In this document: positions 45,916 through 55,003 of the stretch, in pieces | Layout of the letters: every line of letters begins with the position of its first letter | Numbering within the stretch: position 1 is the stretch's first letter | From: CAVZCC01 sp963773765 | GTDB taxonomy: Bacteria; Actinomycetota; Acidimicrobiia; Acidimicrobiales; Microtrichaceae | Reading direction: 5' to 3' | Assembly: GCA_963773765.1 (NCBI GenBank) | Contig: CAVZCC010000004.1 | Location: forward strand, 62,001-126,000 | Length of the DNA stretch: 64,000 bases | Made by a program: the position numbers and the translations under genes | The notes under the pieces: model-generated | What the model was told of the DNA's origin: nothing | The model's database searches: none | The model's input: only the letters and a program-made list of their open reading frames with translations

Positions 45916-46541
45916 ACGGCCCCGCGCCGACGACGGCCGCGGACCTGGTGGCCCGCTCCGGCCTGGACGCCACCGGGGCGGACGCCCCGGGCGGTGATGT
46001 GGTGGCGGCCACCGAGGCCGAGTACCGCTACGACCCGGAGCGCACCGTGGGGCTGCTGGCCGGGGCCCTCACCCGGCTCCACGCCGTGACCGTCCCCGAC
46101 GGGACCGTTCCCGTCCTGGACCCCGGTTCCCTCGTGGCCCGGGCCGAACGGGCCCTTGACGAGGGGCTCCTCCATGCCGAGGGACTGGACGACGCCTACG
46201 CCCACATGGCGCCCGAGCGCCTGGTGGCCATCCTCCGGTCCGGGGCCCCCGCCGAGGAGCGGTCCCGTCCGCCGGTCCTCACCCACGGTGCGCCCACGTT
46301 GGAGCACCTCCGCTGCCGCGACGGTGCAGCGGTCGGGTTCGTCCGGTGGGACGGGGCCGCCGTCGCCGATCCCTACCGCGACCTGGCCGTGGCGGCCCGC
46401 AGCGTGGCCACCGGCCTGGGCCCGATGCTGGTGGCCACGCTGTTCGAACGCTGCGGCATCGACCGGCCCGACCCCGTCCTGGTGGACTGGTACGCCCTGG
46501 TGGACCAACTGGAGCGGCTGGCGGGACGGAACCGGCGATGA
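45912..46541 (+). CDS. Degenerate aminoglycoside-phosphotransferase-like protein
   Basis: 209 aa. The C-terminal half resembles the APH/choline-kinase fold: LTHGAPTLEHL corresponds to the catalytic H-G-D-x-x-x-x-N loop, and GFVRWDGAAVADPYRDLA to the metal-binding D-W/D segment with the typical G/A-DPYRDLA. The catalytic Asp is Ala, the Asn is His and the metal-binding Asp is Arg, so phosphotransfer seems unlikely. The N-terminal kinase lobe is mostly missing. It overlaps miaB (GTGA) and miaA (ATGA), so it is translated as part of the miaB-miaA unit. Confidence 0.7.
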   Translation: MNGPAPTTAADLVARSGLDATGADAPGGDVVAATEAEYRYDPERTVGLLAGALTRLHAVTVPDGTVPVLDPGSLVARAERALDEGLLHAEGLDDAYAHMAPERLVAILRSGAPAEERSRPPVLTHGAPTLEHLRCRDGAAVGFVRWDGAAVADPYRDLAVAARSVATGLGPMLVATLFERCGIDRPDPVLVDWYALVDQLERLAGRNRR

Positions 46542-47566
46542 CGGGCCCGGCGGACGGCCGGGAGCCGGGCCGTCACCTGGTCCTGGTCGGGCCCACCGCG
46601 GGCGGCAAGTCGGCGGTGGCACTGGCGTTGGCCCGGCTCCGCCGGCAGCGGGGGGCCCGTCCGGTGGAGATCGTGAGCTGCGACTCCATGCAGGTGTACC
46701 GGGGCATGGACATCGGCACCGCGTCACCCACGGCCGCCGAACGGGCCGAGGTGCCCCACCACCTGGTGGACGTGGTGGACCCGTCCCAGGAGTTCTCCGT
46801 GTCGGTGTTCCGTGACCTGGTCGGTCACGCGTTGGACGACATCGAACGACGTGGCGCCGACGCGGTGCTGGTGGGGGGCACCGGCCTGTACGTCCGGGCC
46901 GTGACCGACGGGCTGGCCCTGCCGTCGCGCTACCCGGCGGTGGCGGCCGAGCTGGAGGCGGAGCCCGACACGGCCGTGCTGGTGGCCCGCCTCCAGGGGC
47001 TGGACCCCCTCGCGCTGTCCCGGATACCGCCCAACAACCGCCGCCGCGTCATCCGGGCGCTGGAGGTCACCATCGGATCCGGCCGGCCGTTCTCCGCCGC
47101 CGGTCCCGGCCTGGGCGTCTACCCGCCCACGCCGTTCGTGATGGCAGGCCTCCGCCTGGGCCGTGACGCGCTGGCAGAACGCATCCGGGCCCGGTACCGG
47201 ACGCAGATGGAGGTCGGGTTCCTGGACGAGGTGCGGGCCCTGGCCGCCGTGCCCGGGGGGCCGTCCCGCACGGCGGCCGAGGCGCTCGGGTACCGGGAAC
47301 TGCTGGCCCACCTCCGGGGCGGGTGCTCCCTGGACGATGCCGTGGCCACCGCAGCGGCCCGCACCCGGCGCTTCGCGGTCCGCCAGGAGCGGTGGTTCCG
47401 ACGGGACCCCCGGATCCGCTGGTTCGACGTGGCCGACGACGACGTGGCGGACACCCCGGGGCGTGTCGCGGCCCTGGACGCCCTGTGGGCGAAACGCGCG
47501 GCAGAGGGCGTGGGATCCGCCACTACCGTGGACGGCGGCGGGGCACCGTCGCACCGACCGGTGTGA
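46538..47566 (+). CDS. miaA: tRNA dimethylallyltransferase MiaA
   Basis: 342 aa. Transfers the dimethylallyl group to A37 of tRNA; MiaB then modifies it further. P-loop VGPTAGGKSAVALALA, DSMQVYRGMDIGTASP, GGTGLYVRA and the ALGYREL motif are present. The tail has about 25 extra residues. Start overlaps the upstream phosphotransferase-like gene. Confidence 0.96.
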   Translation: MTGPADGREPGRHLVLVGPTAGGKSAVALALARLRRQRGARPVEIVSCDSMQVYRGMDIGTASPTAAERAEVPHHLVDVVDPSQEFSVSVFRDLVGHALDDIERRGADAVLVGGTGLYVRAVTDGLALPSRYPAVAAELEAEPDTAVLVARLQGLDPLALSRIPPNNRRRVIRALEVTIGSGRPFSAAGPGLGVYPPTPFVMAGLRLGRDALAERIRARYRTQMEVGFLDEVRALAAVPGGPSRTAAEALGYRELLAHLRGGCSLDDAVATAAARTRRFAVRQERWFRRDPRIRWFDVADDDVADTPGRVAALDALWAKRAAEGVGSATTVDGGGAPSHRPV

Positions 47567-47588
47567 GGAGTCCCGCGGTGGAGCGAGC

Positions 47589-48386
47589 GTGCTGCGACTG
47601 ACCAAGTACCAGGGACTCGGGAACGACTTCCTGGTCGCGCTGTGGGCGGACAACCCGGGCATGGAACCGGACCCTGCGGTGGCCCGCGCCCTCTGCGACC
47701 GACACCTGGGGGTGGGGGCGGACGGCCTGATCCACGGCCTGGTCCCGGGAGGGGACGTGGCCGACGTGCACATGGTGCTGCTCAACGCCGACGGCTCGGA
47801 GGCGGAGATCTCCGGGAACGGCATCCGTTGCCTCGGCCAGGCCGTGCTGCGCCACACCGGCCGGAGCGAGGGCGACGTCACGGTGGAGACCGTCGGCGGC
47901 ACCCGCGAGCTGCGCACGGTCCGCGGTGACGTCGACGGCGAGCTGTGGATGCGGGTGGACATGGGCCGCCCCGGACCGGGCCCGGAGCTGGGCGAGGCCG
48001 CCGCCTCCTACCCGGCGCGGCGACGGGCGACGGTGGACGTCGGCAACCCGCACCTGGTGCTCCTGGTGGACGATCCCGCCGCTGTGGACCTGGAGACCGA
48101 TGGACCGCAGCTGGAGGCGGGCTTCCCGGACGGCATCAACGTGCACGTCGTGGCCCCTGCCGGTGCGGACGCCCTGGACCTGCGGGTGTGGGAGCGGGGC
48201 GTCGGCATGACCCGGGCCTGCGGGTCCGGCGCGGTGGCGGCCGCGGTGGCAGCCCATGACTGGGGCCTGGTCGGTGACCGGGTCCAGGTCCGCATGCCCG
48301 GCGGCACCGCCACGGTGGAGCTCGACGACCGGGGTGCGCACCTCACCGGGCCGTCCACGTTCGTGGCGGAGGTGATCGTCCCGTGA
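47589..48386 (+). CDS. dapF: Diaminopimelate epimerase
   Basis: 265 aa. Converts LL- to meso-diaminopimelate. Signature GLGNDFLV at the N-terminus and the two catalytic Cys in SGNGIRCLGQ and MTRACGSGAVAA; NPHLVLLVDD is also typical. GTG at 47589 has GGTGGAGCGAG upstream. The last 4 nt overlap hflX. miaA-dapF-hflX is the conserved actinobacterial order. Confidence 0.96.
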   Translation: MLRLTKYQGLGNDFLVALWADNPGMEPDPAVARALCDRHLGVGADGLIHGLVPGGDVADVHMVLLNADGSEAEISGNGIRCLGQAVLRHTGRSEGDVTVETVGGTRELRTVRGDVDGELWMRVDMGRPGPGPELGEAAASYPARRRATVDVGNPHLVLLVDDPAAVDLETDGPQLEAGFPDGINVHVVAPAGADALDLRVWERGVGMTRACGSGAVAAAVAAHDWGLVGDRVQVRMPGGTATVELDDRGAHLTGPSTFVAEVIVP

Positions 48387-49729
48387 CCCACCGCAAGCCG
48401 GTCCCGACCACCGATACCCACCGCGGCGCGTTCGGCGAGTTCGGCGGCGAGACCGACGCGCTCATCGAGCGCACGTTCCGGGAGCGCATCCTCCTGGTCG
48501 GCGTCAGCTTCCCGCCCCACGACGAGGACCAGCTCGACGAGTCGCTGGACGAGCTGGCGCTGCTGGTGGACACCGCAGGGGCCGATGTCGTCGGCCGGGT
48601 GGTCCAGCGCCGCAACGCGCCCGATCCCGCCACCTACGTGGGCAAGGGGAAGGTGGAGGAGATCCATCGTCTGGCAGAGGCGACCGACTGCGACACGGTG
48701 GTGTTCGACGACGAGCTGACCCCGGCCCAGCAGCGCAACCTGGAGAAGCAGCTGGGCCGGTCCGCCATCGACCGCACCGCCCTGATCCTGGACATCTTCG
48801 GCCAGAACGCCCACAGCCAGGAGGGCAAGGCCCAGGTCCAGTTGGCCATGTTCCGCTACCGGCTGCCCCGGCTGCGGGGCAAGGGCCAGTCCCTCTCCCA
48901 GCAGGCCGGTGGCGTGGGCACCCGCCGCGGGCCGGGTGAGACCCAGTTGGAGATCGACCGGCGCCGCATCACCCGCCAGATGCACAAGCTGGAGGCGGAG
49001 CTCAAGGACATCGTGCGCCACCGGGACACCCAGCGGAAGTCCCGCCGACGCACCGGCGTCCCCCACGTGGTGATCATCGGCTACACCAACGCCGGCAAGT
49101 CGACGCTGCTCAACCGCCTGACCTCGGCCGGGGTGCTGGTGGAGGACCGCCTGTTCGCCACGCTGGACGCCACCACCCGCAAGCTGCAGCTCCCGGGCGG
49201 GGAGTCGGTGCTCCTGACCGACACCGTGGGCTTCGTGCGCAAGCTGCCCCACCAGCTGGTGGAGGCGTTCCGCTCCACCCTGGACGTGGTCAACGACGGC
49301 GACCTGCTGGTCCACGTGGTGGACGGCTCGGCGCCCGACCCCGAGGGCAACATCGACGCCGTGCACGCGGTCATCAAGGAGATCGGCGGCGGGGACCGTC
49401 CCGAGCTGCTGGTGTTCAACAAGGCCGACCGGGGCGACGGGGCAGCCCGCCTGGCCGCATCACATCCCGGATCGGTCGCCATCTCGGCCGTGACCGGTGA
49501 CGGGGTGGACGAGTTGCTGCTCCGGGTCGGTGACCGCCTCCGGGCCCTCACGCCGGCCATCGAGTTGTTCGTCCCCTACGAGCGGGGCGACGTCCTGGCC
49601 GCGCTGCACCGTGCCGGTGAGGTGCTGGCCGAGACCGCGGAGGCGGAAGGGGTCCGGGTGTCGGCCCGGGTGGACCCGGCGTCGGCGTCCCGGTTCGCCG
49701 AGTTCGCGGCCGGGGCGGCACCGGCGTGA
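48383..49729 (+). CDS. hflX: GTPase HflX
   Basis: 448 aa. Ribosome-associated GTPase. N-terminal glycine-rich domain (DPATYVGKGKVEE, GVGTRRGPGETQLE with long helices up to KSRRRTGVP), then G1 GYTNAGKSTLL, G3 DTVGFVRKLP and G4 NKAD. Overlaps dapF upstream (GTGA) and the aminotransferase gene downstream. Confidence 0.96.
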   Translation: MTHRKPVPTTDTHRGAFGEFGGETDALIERTFRERILLVGVSFPPHDEDQLDESLDELALLVDTAGADVVGRVVQRRNAPDPATYVGKGKVEEIHRLAEATDCDTVVFDDELTPAQQRNLEKQLGRSAIDRTALILDIFGQNAHSQEGKAQVQLAMFRYRLPRLRGKGQSLSQQAGGVGTRRGPGETQLEIDRRRITRQMHKLEAELKDIVRHRDTQRKSRRRTGVPHVVIIGYTNAGKSTLLNRLTSAGVLVEDRLFATLDATTRKLQLPGGESVLLTDTVGFVRKLPHQLVEAFRSTLDVVNDGDLLVHVVDGSAPDPEGNIDAVHAVIKEIGGGDRPELLVFNKADRGDGAARLAASHPGSVAISAVTGDGVDELLLRVGDRLRALTPAIELFVPYERGDVLAALHRAGEVLAETAEAEGVRVSARVDPASASRFAEFAAGAAPA

Positions 49730-50889
49730 GCGGGGCGCCCGTCGCTCCCGACGCTCCGGCCGGGGGATTCGTCCCCCCGCCCTACCCGTACGACCGGCTG
49801 GAGGAGTTGCGGGCCGTGGCCGAGGCCCTGCCCGGCGGCGCGGTGGACCTGTCCATCGGCACGCCCTGTGACCCGCCGGCGCCTGCGGTGCTGGAGGCGC
49901 TGGCCCACTCCGGCACCGAGCGGGGCTACCCGGCCTCGGTCGGCTCCGCCGCCTACCGGTCCGCGGCATCGGACTGGTTCGCCCGTCGCCTCGGTGCAGC
50001 GGTGGACCCGGCGCACATCGGGGCCTGCATCGGGACCAAGGAGTTCGTGGCGGGACTGCCCCACTGGCTCCGCCTGCGCGACCCGTCACGGGACACGGTG
50101 CTGTACCCGGAGGTCAGCTACCCGTCCTACGCCATGGGCGCCACCCTGGCCGGGTGCCGCGCCGTGCCGGTGCCGGTGGATCGCCAGTGGCGCCTGGACC
50201 TGTCCGCCGTCGCGGAGCAGGACGCGGCCCGAGCGCTGTGCCTGTGGAGCAACACCCCCGGCAACCCGGCGGGCGGCCTGGACGACCTGGACGCCGTGGC
50301 CGAGTGGGGCCGGTCCCACTCGGTGCCGGTGTTCTCCGACGAGTGCTACGTGGAGTTCACCTGGGAGGGTGCGCCTGCGGCGCCGGGCCAGGCGCCGGGT
50401 CGCACCATCCTGCGGTCCGGTCACGACGGCGTGGTGGCGGTGCACTCGCTCTCCAAGCGGTCCAACCTGGCCGGGGTCCGCGCCGGGTTCTTCGCCGGCG
50501 ACGCCGAGCTGGTCCACTACCTGACCGAGGTCCGCAAGCACGCGGGGTTCATGGTCCCCGGCCCGGCCCAGGCCGCGGCGGTGGCCGCACTGGGGGACCA
50601 GGACCACGTGGACCTCCAGCGTGAGCGGTACCGGGCCCGGCTGGAGCGGATGTCGGCCGTGCTCGGCCAGCTCGGACTGCCCGCCCCGCTGCCCGCCGGC
50701 GGCTTCTACCTCTGGGTGCCGGCCCCGGACGGCGATGCCTGGGCCCTGGCCCGCCGTCTGGCCTCCGAACTGGGCGTGATCGGGAGCCCCGGCGAGTTCT
50801 ACGGGAACGCCGCTCCTGGGCACCTCCGCCTGGCCGTGGTGCAGCCCGACGGGGCGTTCGACCTGGTGGCACGGCGCGCCGGGACCTGA
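49726..50889 (+). CDS. dapC: Succinyldiaminopimelate aminotransferase (class I/II PLP enzyme)
   Basis: 387 aa. Fold-type I aminotransferase: WSNTPGNPAGG, SDECYVEFTW and the PLP-binding Lys in SLSKRSNLAGVRAGF. The length and the N-terminal PPPYPYDRLEEL match actinobacterial DapC. The assignment is supported by neighbours dapF, dapE and dapD; the paralogue family also includes other aminotransferases. Start overlaps the hflX stop (GTGA). Confidence 0.88.
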   Translation: MSGAPVAPDAPAGGFVPPPYPYDRLEELRAVAEALPGGAVDLSIGTPCDPPAPAVLEALAHSGTERGYPASVGSAAYRSAASDWFARRLGAAVDPAHIGACIGTKEFVAGLPHWLRLRDPSRDTVLYPEVSYPSYAMGATLAGCRAVPVPVDRQWRLDLSAVAEQDAARALCLWSNTPGNPAGGLDDLDAVAEWGRSHSVPVFSDECYVEFTWEGAPAAPGQAPGRTILRSGHDGVVAVHSLSKRSNLAGVRAGFFAGDAELVHYLTEVRKHAGFMVPGPAQAAAVAALGDQDHVDLQRERYRARLERMSAVLGQLGLPAPLPAGGFYLWVPAPDGDAWALARRLASELGVIGSPGEFYGNAAPGHLRLAVVQPDGAFDLVARRAGT

Positions 50890-50976
50890 GGTCCGCCGGT
50901 TTCGGCGGTGGCACCGTCATACTGGGTGCCACGGTGGTCGATCCGGTGAGCCACCCATCTCGCGCCAGGAGGCCTC

Positions 50977-51852
50977 ATGGCTGACGGACCCAAGCCGCCG
51001 AAGGGCTGGTTGATCGCAGGGATCATCCTGCTGTTCCTCAGTCTCGGGGGATGCGCCGCCTTCGGCATCGGCACCGCGTCGATCGTCGGGCTGGCCGACG
51101 ACGTGGCCGACACGAACGACTTCGGCACACCGTTCACGTTCACCTCGGAGAGCGACGCAGGCGCGATCGTCCTGCTCAGCGAGGCCGCCGTGTGTGAGGG
51201 GACCGACAGCGGCGGGAGCCCCATCTCGTTCGACGAGCCCTCCGGGAACTTCACCGTGGACGCCAACGGCGAGAGCTTCAACGCGGTCCGCACCTTCGAC
51301 ACCGTCGACGGCGAGACCTACCAGCTCGTGTGCGGCGTCGAGGCCCGGATCGGCAGCTACACCGTGCTCAAGGTCCCCGGGTTCCCCGGCGGTCTCGGCG
51401 GCCTCGCCGCCGCCATCGGCGGCGGCATCGTCCTGGGCGGGTTGTTCTTCGTCCTGGGCGTCATCTTCCTGATCGTGGGGCTGGTGAAGCGGTCCGGCTG
51501 GAAGAAGCGCCACGCCGGGGGCATGGGCGGAGCGCCCATGGCCGGGTCCGTCCCGCCGCCACCCGGTGGAGCGGTCCCGCCGGCGCCTGGCATGGCACCT
51601 CCGCCGCCCGGCACCGGCTATGCCCCGCCCCCGGCCGGGCCGGCCCAGGCTCCGCCCCCGCAGCAGGCCCCGCCCCCGCCGGCACCGCCCCAACAGGCAC
51701 CGCCGCCCCCTGCCCCGCCGCAGGCACCGCCGCCCCAGGCACCTCCGCCGCCGGCACCGCCCCAACAGGCACCGCCTCCCCCGCAGGCGCCCCCACCGCA
51801 GGCGCCCCCACCTCCGCCCCAGGCCCCGCCGCCACCTCCTGCCGCGGGCTGA
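50977..51852 (+). CDS. Two-helix membrane protein with a polyproline C-terminus
   Basis: 291 aa. Helix 1 at about residues 10-38 (WLIAGIILLFLSLGGCAAFGIG), an exposed domain of about 90 residues with two Cys (AAVCEGTD, QLVCGVEA), helix 2 at about 140-168, a short basic stop-transfer (KRSGWKKRH) and then roughly 115 residues of repeated APPPxAP units. The tail should be a cytoplasmic, extended, disordered segment. Not recognised as a named family. GGAGG lies about 8 nt before the ATG. It interrupts the dapC-dapE-dapD run. Confidence 0.75.
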   Translation: MADGPKPPKGWLIAGIILLFLSLGGCAAFGIGTASIVGLADDVADTNDFGTPFTFTSESDAGAIVLLSEAAVCEGTDSGGSPISFDEPSGNFTVDANGESFNAVRTFDTVDGETYQLVCGVEARIGSYTVLKVPGFPGGLGGLAAAIGGGIVLGGLFFVLGVIFLIVGLVKRSGWKKRHAGGMGGAPMAGSVPPPPGGAVPPAPGMAPPPPGTGYAPPPAGPAQAPPPQQAPPPPAPPQQAPPPPAPPQAPPPQAPPPPAPPQQAPPPPQAPPPQAPPPPPQAPPPPPAAG

Positions 51853-51948
51853 CCCTGCGGGGCATGCACCCCATCCGATGACCGGGACGCCGGGTGGTCC
51901 GCCACCCGGCGTCACCGCGTCCGGTGCGAACGCGAGTAGAACGACCAC

Positions 51949-53031
51949 GTGCCCGGGCCCCTCACCTCGAACGACCTGTTCCAACTGACCGCGGACCTGG
52001 TCGACGTCCCTTCGGAGAGCTTCTCCGAAGGGCCCCTGGTGGACCTGATCGAGGCGGACCTCCGCTCGCTGGAGCACCTCGTGGTGGACCGTGTGGGGGA
52101 CAACGTCGTGGCCCGGACGGACCTGGGTCGCGGGCTCCGGGTGGTGATCGGCGGCCACACCGACACCGTGCCGGCCAACGGCAACGACCGGGCCCGCATG
52201 GAGGGCGACGTCCTGTGGGGCCTGGGCGCCGCGGACATGAAGGGGGGCCTGGCGGTCATGTTGGAGTTGGCCCGTCGCCACGCGGCGCCTGCGGTCGACG
52301 TCACCTACGTCTTCTACGCCCGGGAGGAGGTGGCCGCGGACCACTCCGGCCTGGCGGAGCTGATGGAAGTGCGGCCGGACCTGCTCCGTGGCGACGTGGC
52401 GTTCCTGGGGGAACCCACCGACGGTGCCATCGAGGCCGGGTGCCAGGGCGTGCTGCGCCTGGAGGTGGTGCTCGACGGCGCCCGGGCCCACACCGCCCGG
52501 GCCTGGATGGGGCGCAATGCCATCCACCGCCTGGGCGCGTTGCTCAACGTGCTGGAGGACTACGAGCCGCGCCGGCCGGTGATCCTGGGCTGCCAGTTCC
52601 ACGAGGCGCTGCTCGCCACCCACGTGGAGGGTGGCGTCGCCGGCAACGTCGTGCCGGACCGGGCCACCATCCGCCTCGGGCACCGGTTCGCACCGGACCG
52701 GACCCTGGAGGAGGCGGAGGCACACGTCCGGGAGGTCCTGTCGGTCGTGGTGGAGGAGGGCGACGAGGTCACCGTCATCGACCGCTCCCCGGCGGCCTGG
52801 CCCGCGTTGGACCACCCCGCGGTGGCCGCGCTGGTGCAGCGCCATGACCTGGCGGTCAGCGCCAAGCTGGGGTGGACCGACGTGGCCCGCTTCTCCGCCA
52901 TGGGGGTGCCGGCGGTGAACCTGGGACCGGGCGATGCCACGCTGGCCCACACCGCGGAGGAGCGGGTCGGCAGGGACAGCCTGGACCGCACGTTCGCGGC
53001 GCTGGACGACCTGCTCTCCAACGGGCCCTGA
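51949..53031 (+). CDS. dapE: Succinyl-diaminopimelate desuccinylase
   Basis: 360 aa. M20 family: metal-binding motifs GGHTDTVP, GLGAADMKGG and the general-base pair REEV; lid domain; C-terminal His in LAHTAEE. TAGAAC at 51937-51942 lies 6 nt before the GTG (leaderless). It is followed by dapD after 60 nt. Confidence 0.95.
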   Translation: MPGPLTSNDLFQLTADLVDVPSESFSEGPLVDLIEADLRSLEHLVVDRVGDNVVARTDLGRGLRVVIGGHTDTVPANGNDRARMEGDVLWGLGAADMKGGLAVMLELARRHAAPAVDVTYVFYAREEVAADHSGLAELMEVRPDLLRGDVAFLGEPTDGAIEAGCQGVLRLEVVLDGARAHTARAWMGRNAIHRLGALLNVLEDYEPRRPVILGCQFHEALLATHVEGGVAGNVVPDRATIRLGHRFAPDRTLEEAEAHVREVLSVVVEEGDEVTVIDRSPAAWPALDHPAVAALVQRHDLAVSAKLGWTDVARFSAMGVPAVNLGPGDATLAHTAEERVGRDSLDRTFAALDDLLSNGP

Positions 53032-53091
53032 GCCCACGGGCAGGCCGTAGGCTGCGGGCCGACCCGACCCGAGCCGACCCAGGAGGCCACC

Positions 53092-54234
53092 GTGAGCGCC
53101 AGTACCCGCCCCAGCACCATCGAGGAGTTCCAGGCCCTCGTCGCACAGGTCCGGGGCCGGGACGGCTACACCGAGCCGGTCGCCTTCGGGATCGGGCTGG
53201 CCACGATCGCCGACGCCGACGGGTCCGTCCTGGACACCTGGTACGCGTCGGTCAACCTGGGCCAGAACCTGGGCGCGGCGGCGCTCTTGGCGGACATCAC
53301 CGGCCATGACGGCTCCGCCGGCACCGTCCGGCTCACCACCGACCACATCGACGAGATGCTGGCCCGTGGCTCGCTGTTCGCCGGCGAACTGGACGAGCAC
53401 CCCAACCTGGCGGTGCTGGCCCGGTTGCGGGAGACGCCCGCGGCCGGTGGACCCCTCCCGGTCACCCGTGTCCCGGTGCTCACCTTCATCGCCGACCTGG
53501 GGGCACCCCCGGTGGACGCGCACGACGTCTACCTGCGCCTGCACCTGCTGTCGCACCGCCTGGTGCAGCCCCACGGCCTGAACCTGGACGGCCAGTTCGG
53601 CCTGCTCAACAACGTGGTGTGGACCTCGCAGGGGCCCTGCGACGTGGCCTCGTTCCCGGCCGCGCAGCGGGCCGTGCGCCTGTCCGGGGGCGTGCTGGGC
53701 GTGTCGAGCGTGGACAAGTTCCCCCGCATGATCGACTACGTCGTCCCCCCCGGCGTGCGCATCGCCGACGCCGAGCGTGTGCGGCTGGGGGCGCACCTGG
53801 CGGAGGGCACCACGGTCATGCACGAGGGGTTCGTGAACTTCAACGCCGGCACGCTGGGCAACGCCATGGTGGAGGGCCGCATCAGCGCCGGTGTGGTGGT
53901 GGGGGCGGACACGGACCTGGGCGGCGGCGCCTCCATCATGGGCACGCTGTCGGGGGGCGGCAAGGAGGTCATCAGCGTGGGGGAGGGGTGCCTCATCGGC
54001 GCCAACGCCGGGATCGGCATCTCCCTGGGTGACCGCTGCATCGTGGAGGCCGGCCTCTACGTCACGGCCGGCACCGTGGTGACCCTGCCGGACGGCACCA
54101 CCAGCAAGGCCCGGGACCTGAGCGGCTCACCCGACCTGCTCTTCCGGCGCAACTCCACCACGGGCGCGGTGGAGGTCCTGCCCCGCAAGGGGACCTGGCA
54201 GGAGGGCCTCAACGCCGCGCTGCACGCCAACTGA
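53092..54234 (+). CDS. dapD: Tetrahydrodipicolinate N-succinyltransferase, actinobacterial type
   Basis: 380 aa. Left-handed beta-helix acyltransferase. Hexapeptide repeat region from about 225 to 340 (GVRIADAERVRLGAHLAEG, MVEGRISAGVVVGADTDLGGG, ISVGEGCLIGANAGIGISLGD in segments) with the N-terminal domain typical of the longer actinobacterial form. AGGAGG precedes the GTG. Convergent with lexA; the 27-bp gap shows no clear terminator. Confidence 0.94.
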   Translation: MSASTRPSTIEEFQALVAQVRGRDGYTEPVAFGIGLATIADADGSVLDTWYASVNLGQNLGAAALLADITGHDGSAGTVRLTTDHIDEMLARGSLFAGELDEHPNLAVLARLRETPAAGGPLPVTRVPVLTFIADLGAPPVDAHDVYLRLHLLSHRLVQPHGLNLDGQFGLLNNVVWTSQGPCDVASFPAAQRAVRLSGGVLGVSSVDKFPRMIDYVVPPGVRIADAERVRLGAHLAEGTTVMHEGFVNFNAGTLGNAMVEGRISAGVVVGADTDLGGGASIMGTLSGGGKEVISVGEGCLIGANAGIGISLGDRCIVEAGLYVTAGTVVTLPDGTTSKARDLSGSPDLLFRRNSTTGAVEVLPRKGTWQEGLNAALHAN

Positions 54235-54261
54235 GGCCGCGGTTCGGTCGGTCGCCCGCAC

Positions 54262-54918
54262 TCAGAGCTTGCGCAGGACCGTCACGACCTTGCCGTAGAC
54301 GCTGACCTCCGCCGGGTCGAACACCATGGGGTCGAGGGACGGGTTGGACGGCTCGAGGACGACCTTGTCCCCGCGGTGGAAGAACGTCTTGATGGTGCCC
54401 TCCTCGCCCGGGATGCCCGCCACGACCACGTCGCCGTTGCGGGCGGTGTCCTGGACGCGGGCGACGATGAAGTCGCCGTCCAGGATGCCGGCGTCGATCA
54501 TGGAGTCCCCCCTCACCCGGAGCATGAAGAGCTCGCCGTCGCCGGTGAAGTCCGCGGGCAGCGGGACGAGCTCCTCCACCTGTTCCTGGGCCAGCACGCC
54601 GGTACCTGCCGCGACGTCCCCGACCAGGGGGACGTGGCGGGTGGGGCGCCGCTCTGCGGTGGTGCCGCTGGCGGTGTCCGCGGTGACCTCGATGGCCCTG
54701 GGCTTGGTGGGGTCCCGGCGGAGGTAGCCCAGACGCTGCAGCGTGTGCAGGTGGCTGTGCACGGTGGACGGTGACGCGAGGCCGACCGCCTCGCCGATCT
54801 CACGGACCGACGGTGGGTAGCCGCGGTCGCCGACGGTCTTCTCGATGAAGGCCAGGATCTCGTGCTGCCGTTGCGTGAGCGGCGTGTTGGGTGCCGGCGT
54901 GCTGGGGGTCTCGGTCAC
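54262..54918 (-). CDS. lexA: LexA repressor
   Basis: 218 aa. N-terminal winged helix (LTQRQHEILAFIEK, YPPSVREIGEAVGLASPSTV) and C-terminal self-cleaving peptidase with the Ala-Gly bond in VAAGTGV, the Ser nucleophile in GDSMIDAG and the Lys in GTIKTF. GTG at 54918 is chosen because GGGAGGAACC is directly upstream; the ATG at 54942 lies in a LexA box. TACCGT (minus strand, 54952-54957) is a candidate -10. Confidence 0.96.
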   Translation of the reverse strand: MTETPSTPAPNTPLTQRQHEILAFIEKTVGDRGYPPSVREIGEAVGLASPSTVHSHLHTLQRLGYLRRDPTKPRAIEVTADTASGTTAERRPTRHVPLVGDVAAGTGVLAQEQVEELVPLPADFTGDGELFMLRVRGDSMIDAGILDGDFIVARVQDTARNGDVVVAGIPGEEGTIKTFFHRGDKVVLEPSNPSLDPMVFDPAEVSVYGKVVTVLRKL

Positions 54919-54935
54919 GGTTCCTCCCGGGGGAA

Positions 54936-54949
54936 CGAACATGTGTTTG
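54936..54949. promoter_or_regulatory. LexA box 1 (lexA side)
   Basis: CGAACATGTGTTTG, one mismatch to CGAAC-N4-GTTCG. It overlaps the predicted lexA transcript start, so it would mediate autorepression. Confidence 0.75.
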
Positions 54950-54980
54950 GGACGGTAGCACCCGGGCCGGCCCAGGTGGT

Positions 54981-54994
54981 GGAACATTCGTTCG
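54981..54994. promoter_or_regulatory. LexA box 2 (middle)
   Basis: GGAACATTCGTTCG, one mismatch to CGAAC-N4-GTTCG. It lies between the two divergent promoters. Confidence 0.65.
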
Positions 54995-55003
54995 ACCGGA
55001 TCC

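Noticed and set aside
51600..51850. Satellite repeat or CRISPR-like array
   Set aside because: The periodicity comes from APPP codons in a coding frame; there are no separate spacers.
50917..53823. A 968-residue minus-strand open frame
   Set aside because: Antisense to the polyproline protein, dapE and dapD; composition is His/Gly/Arg-rich with no domain.
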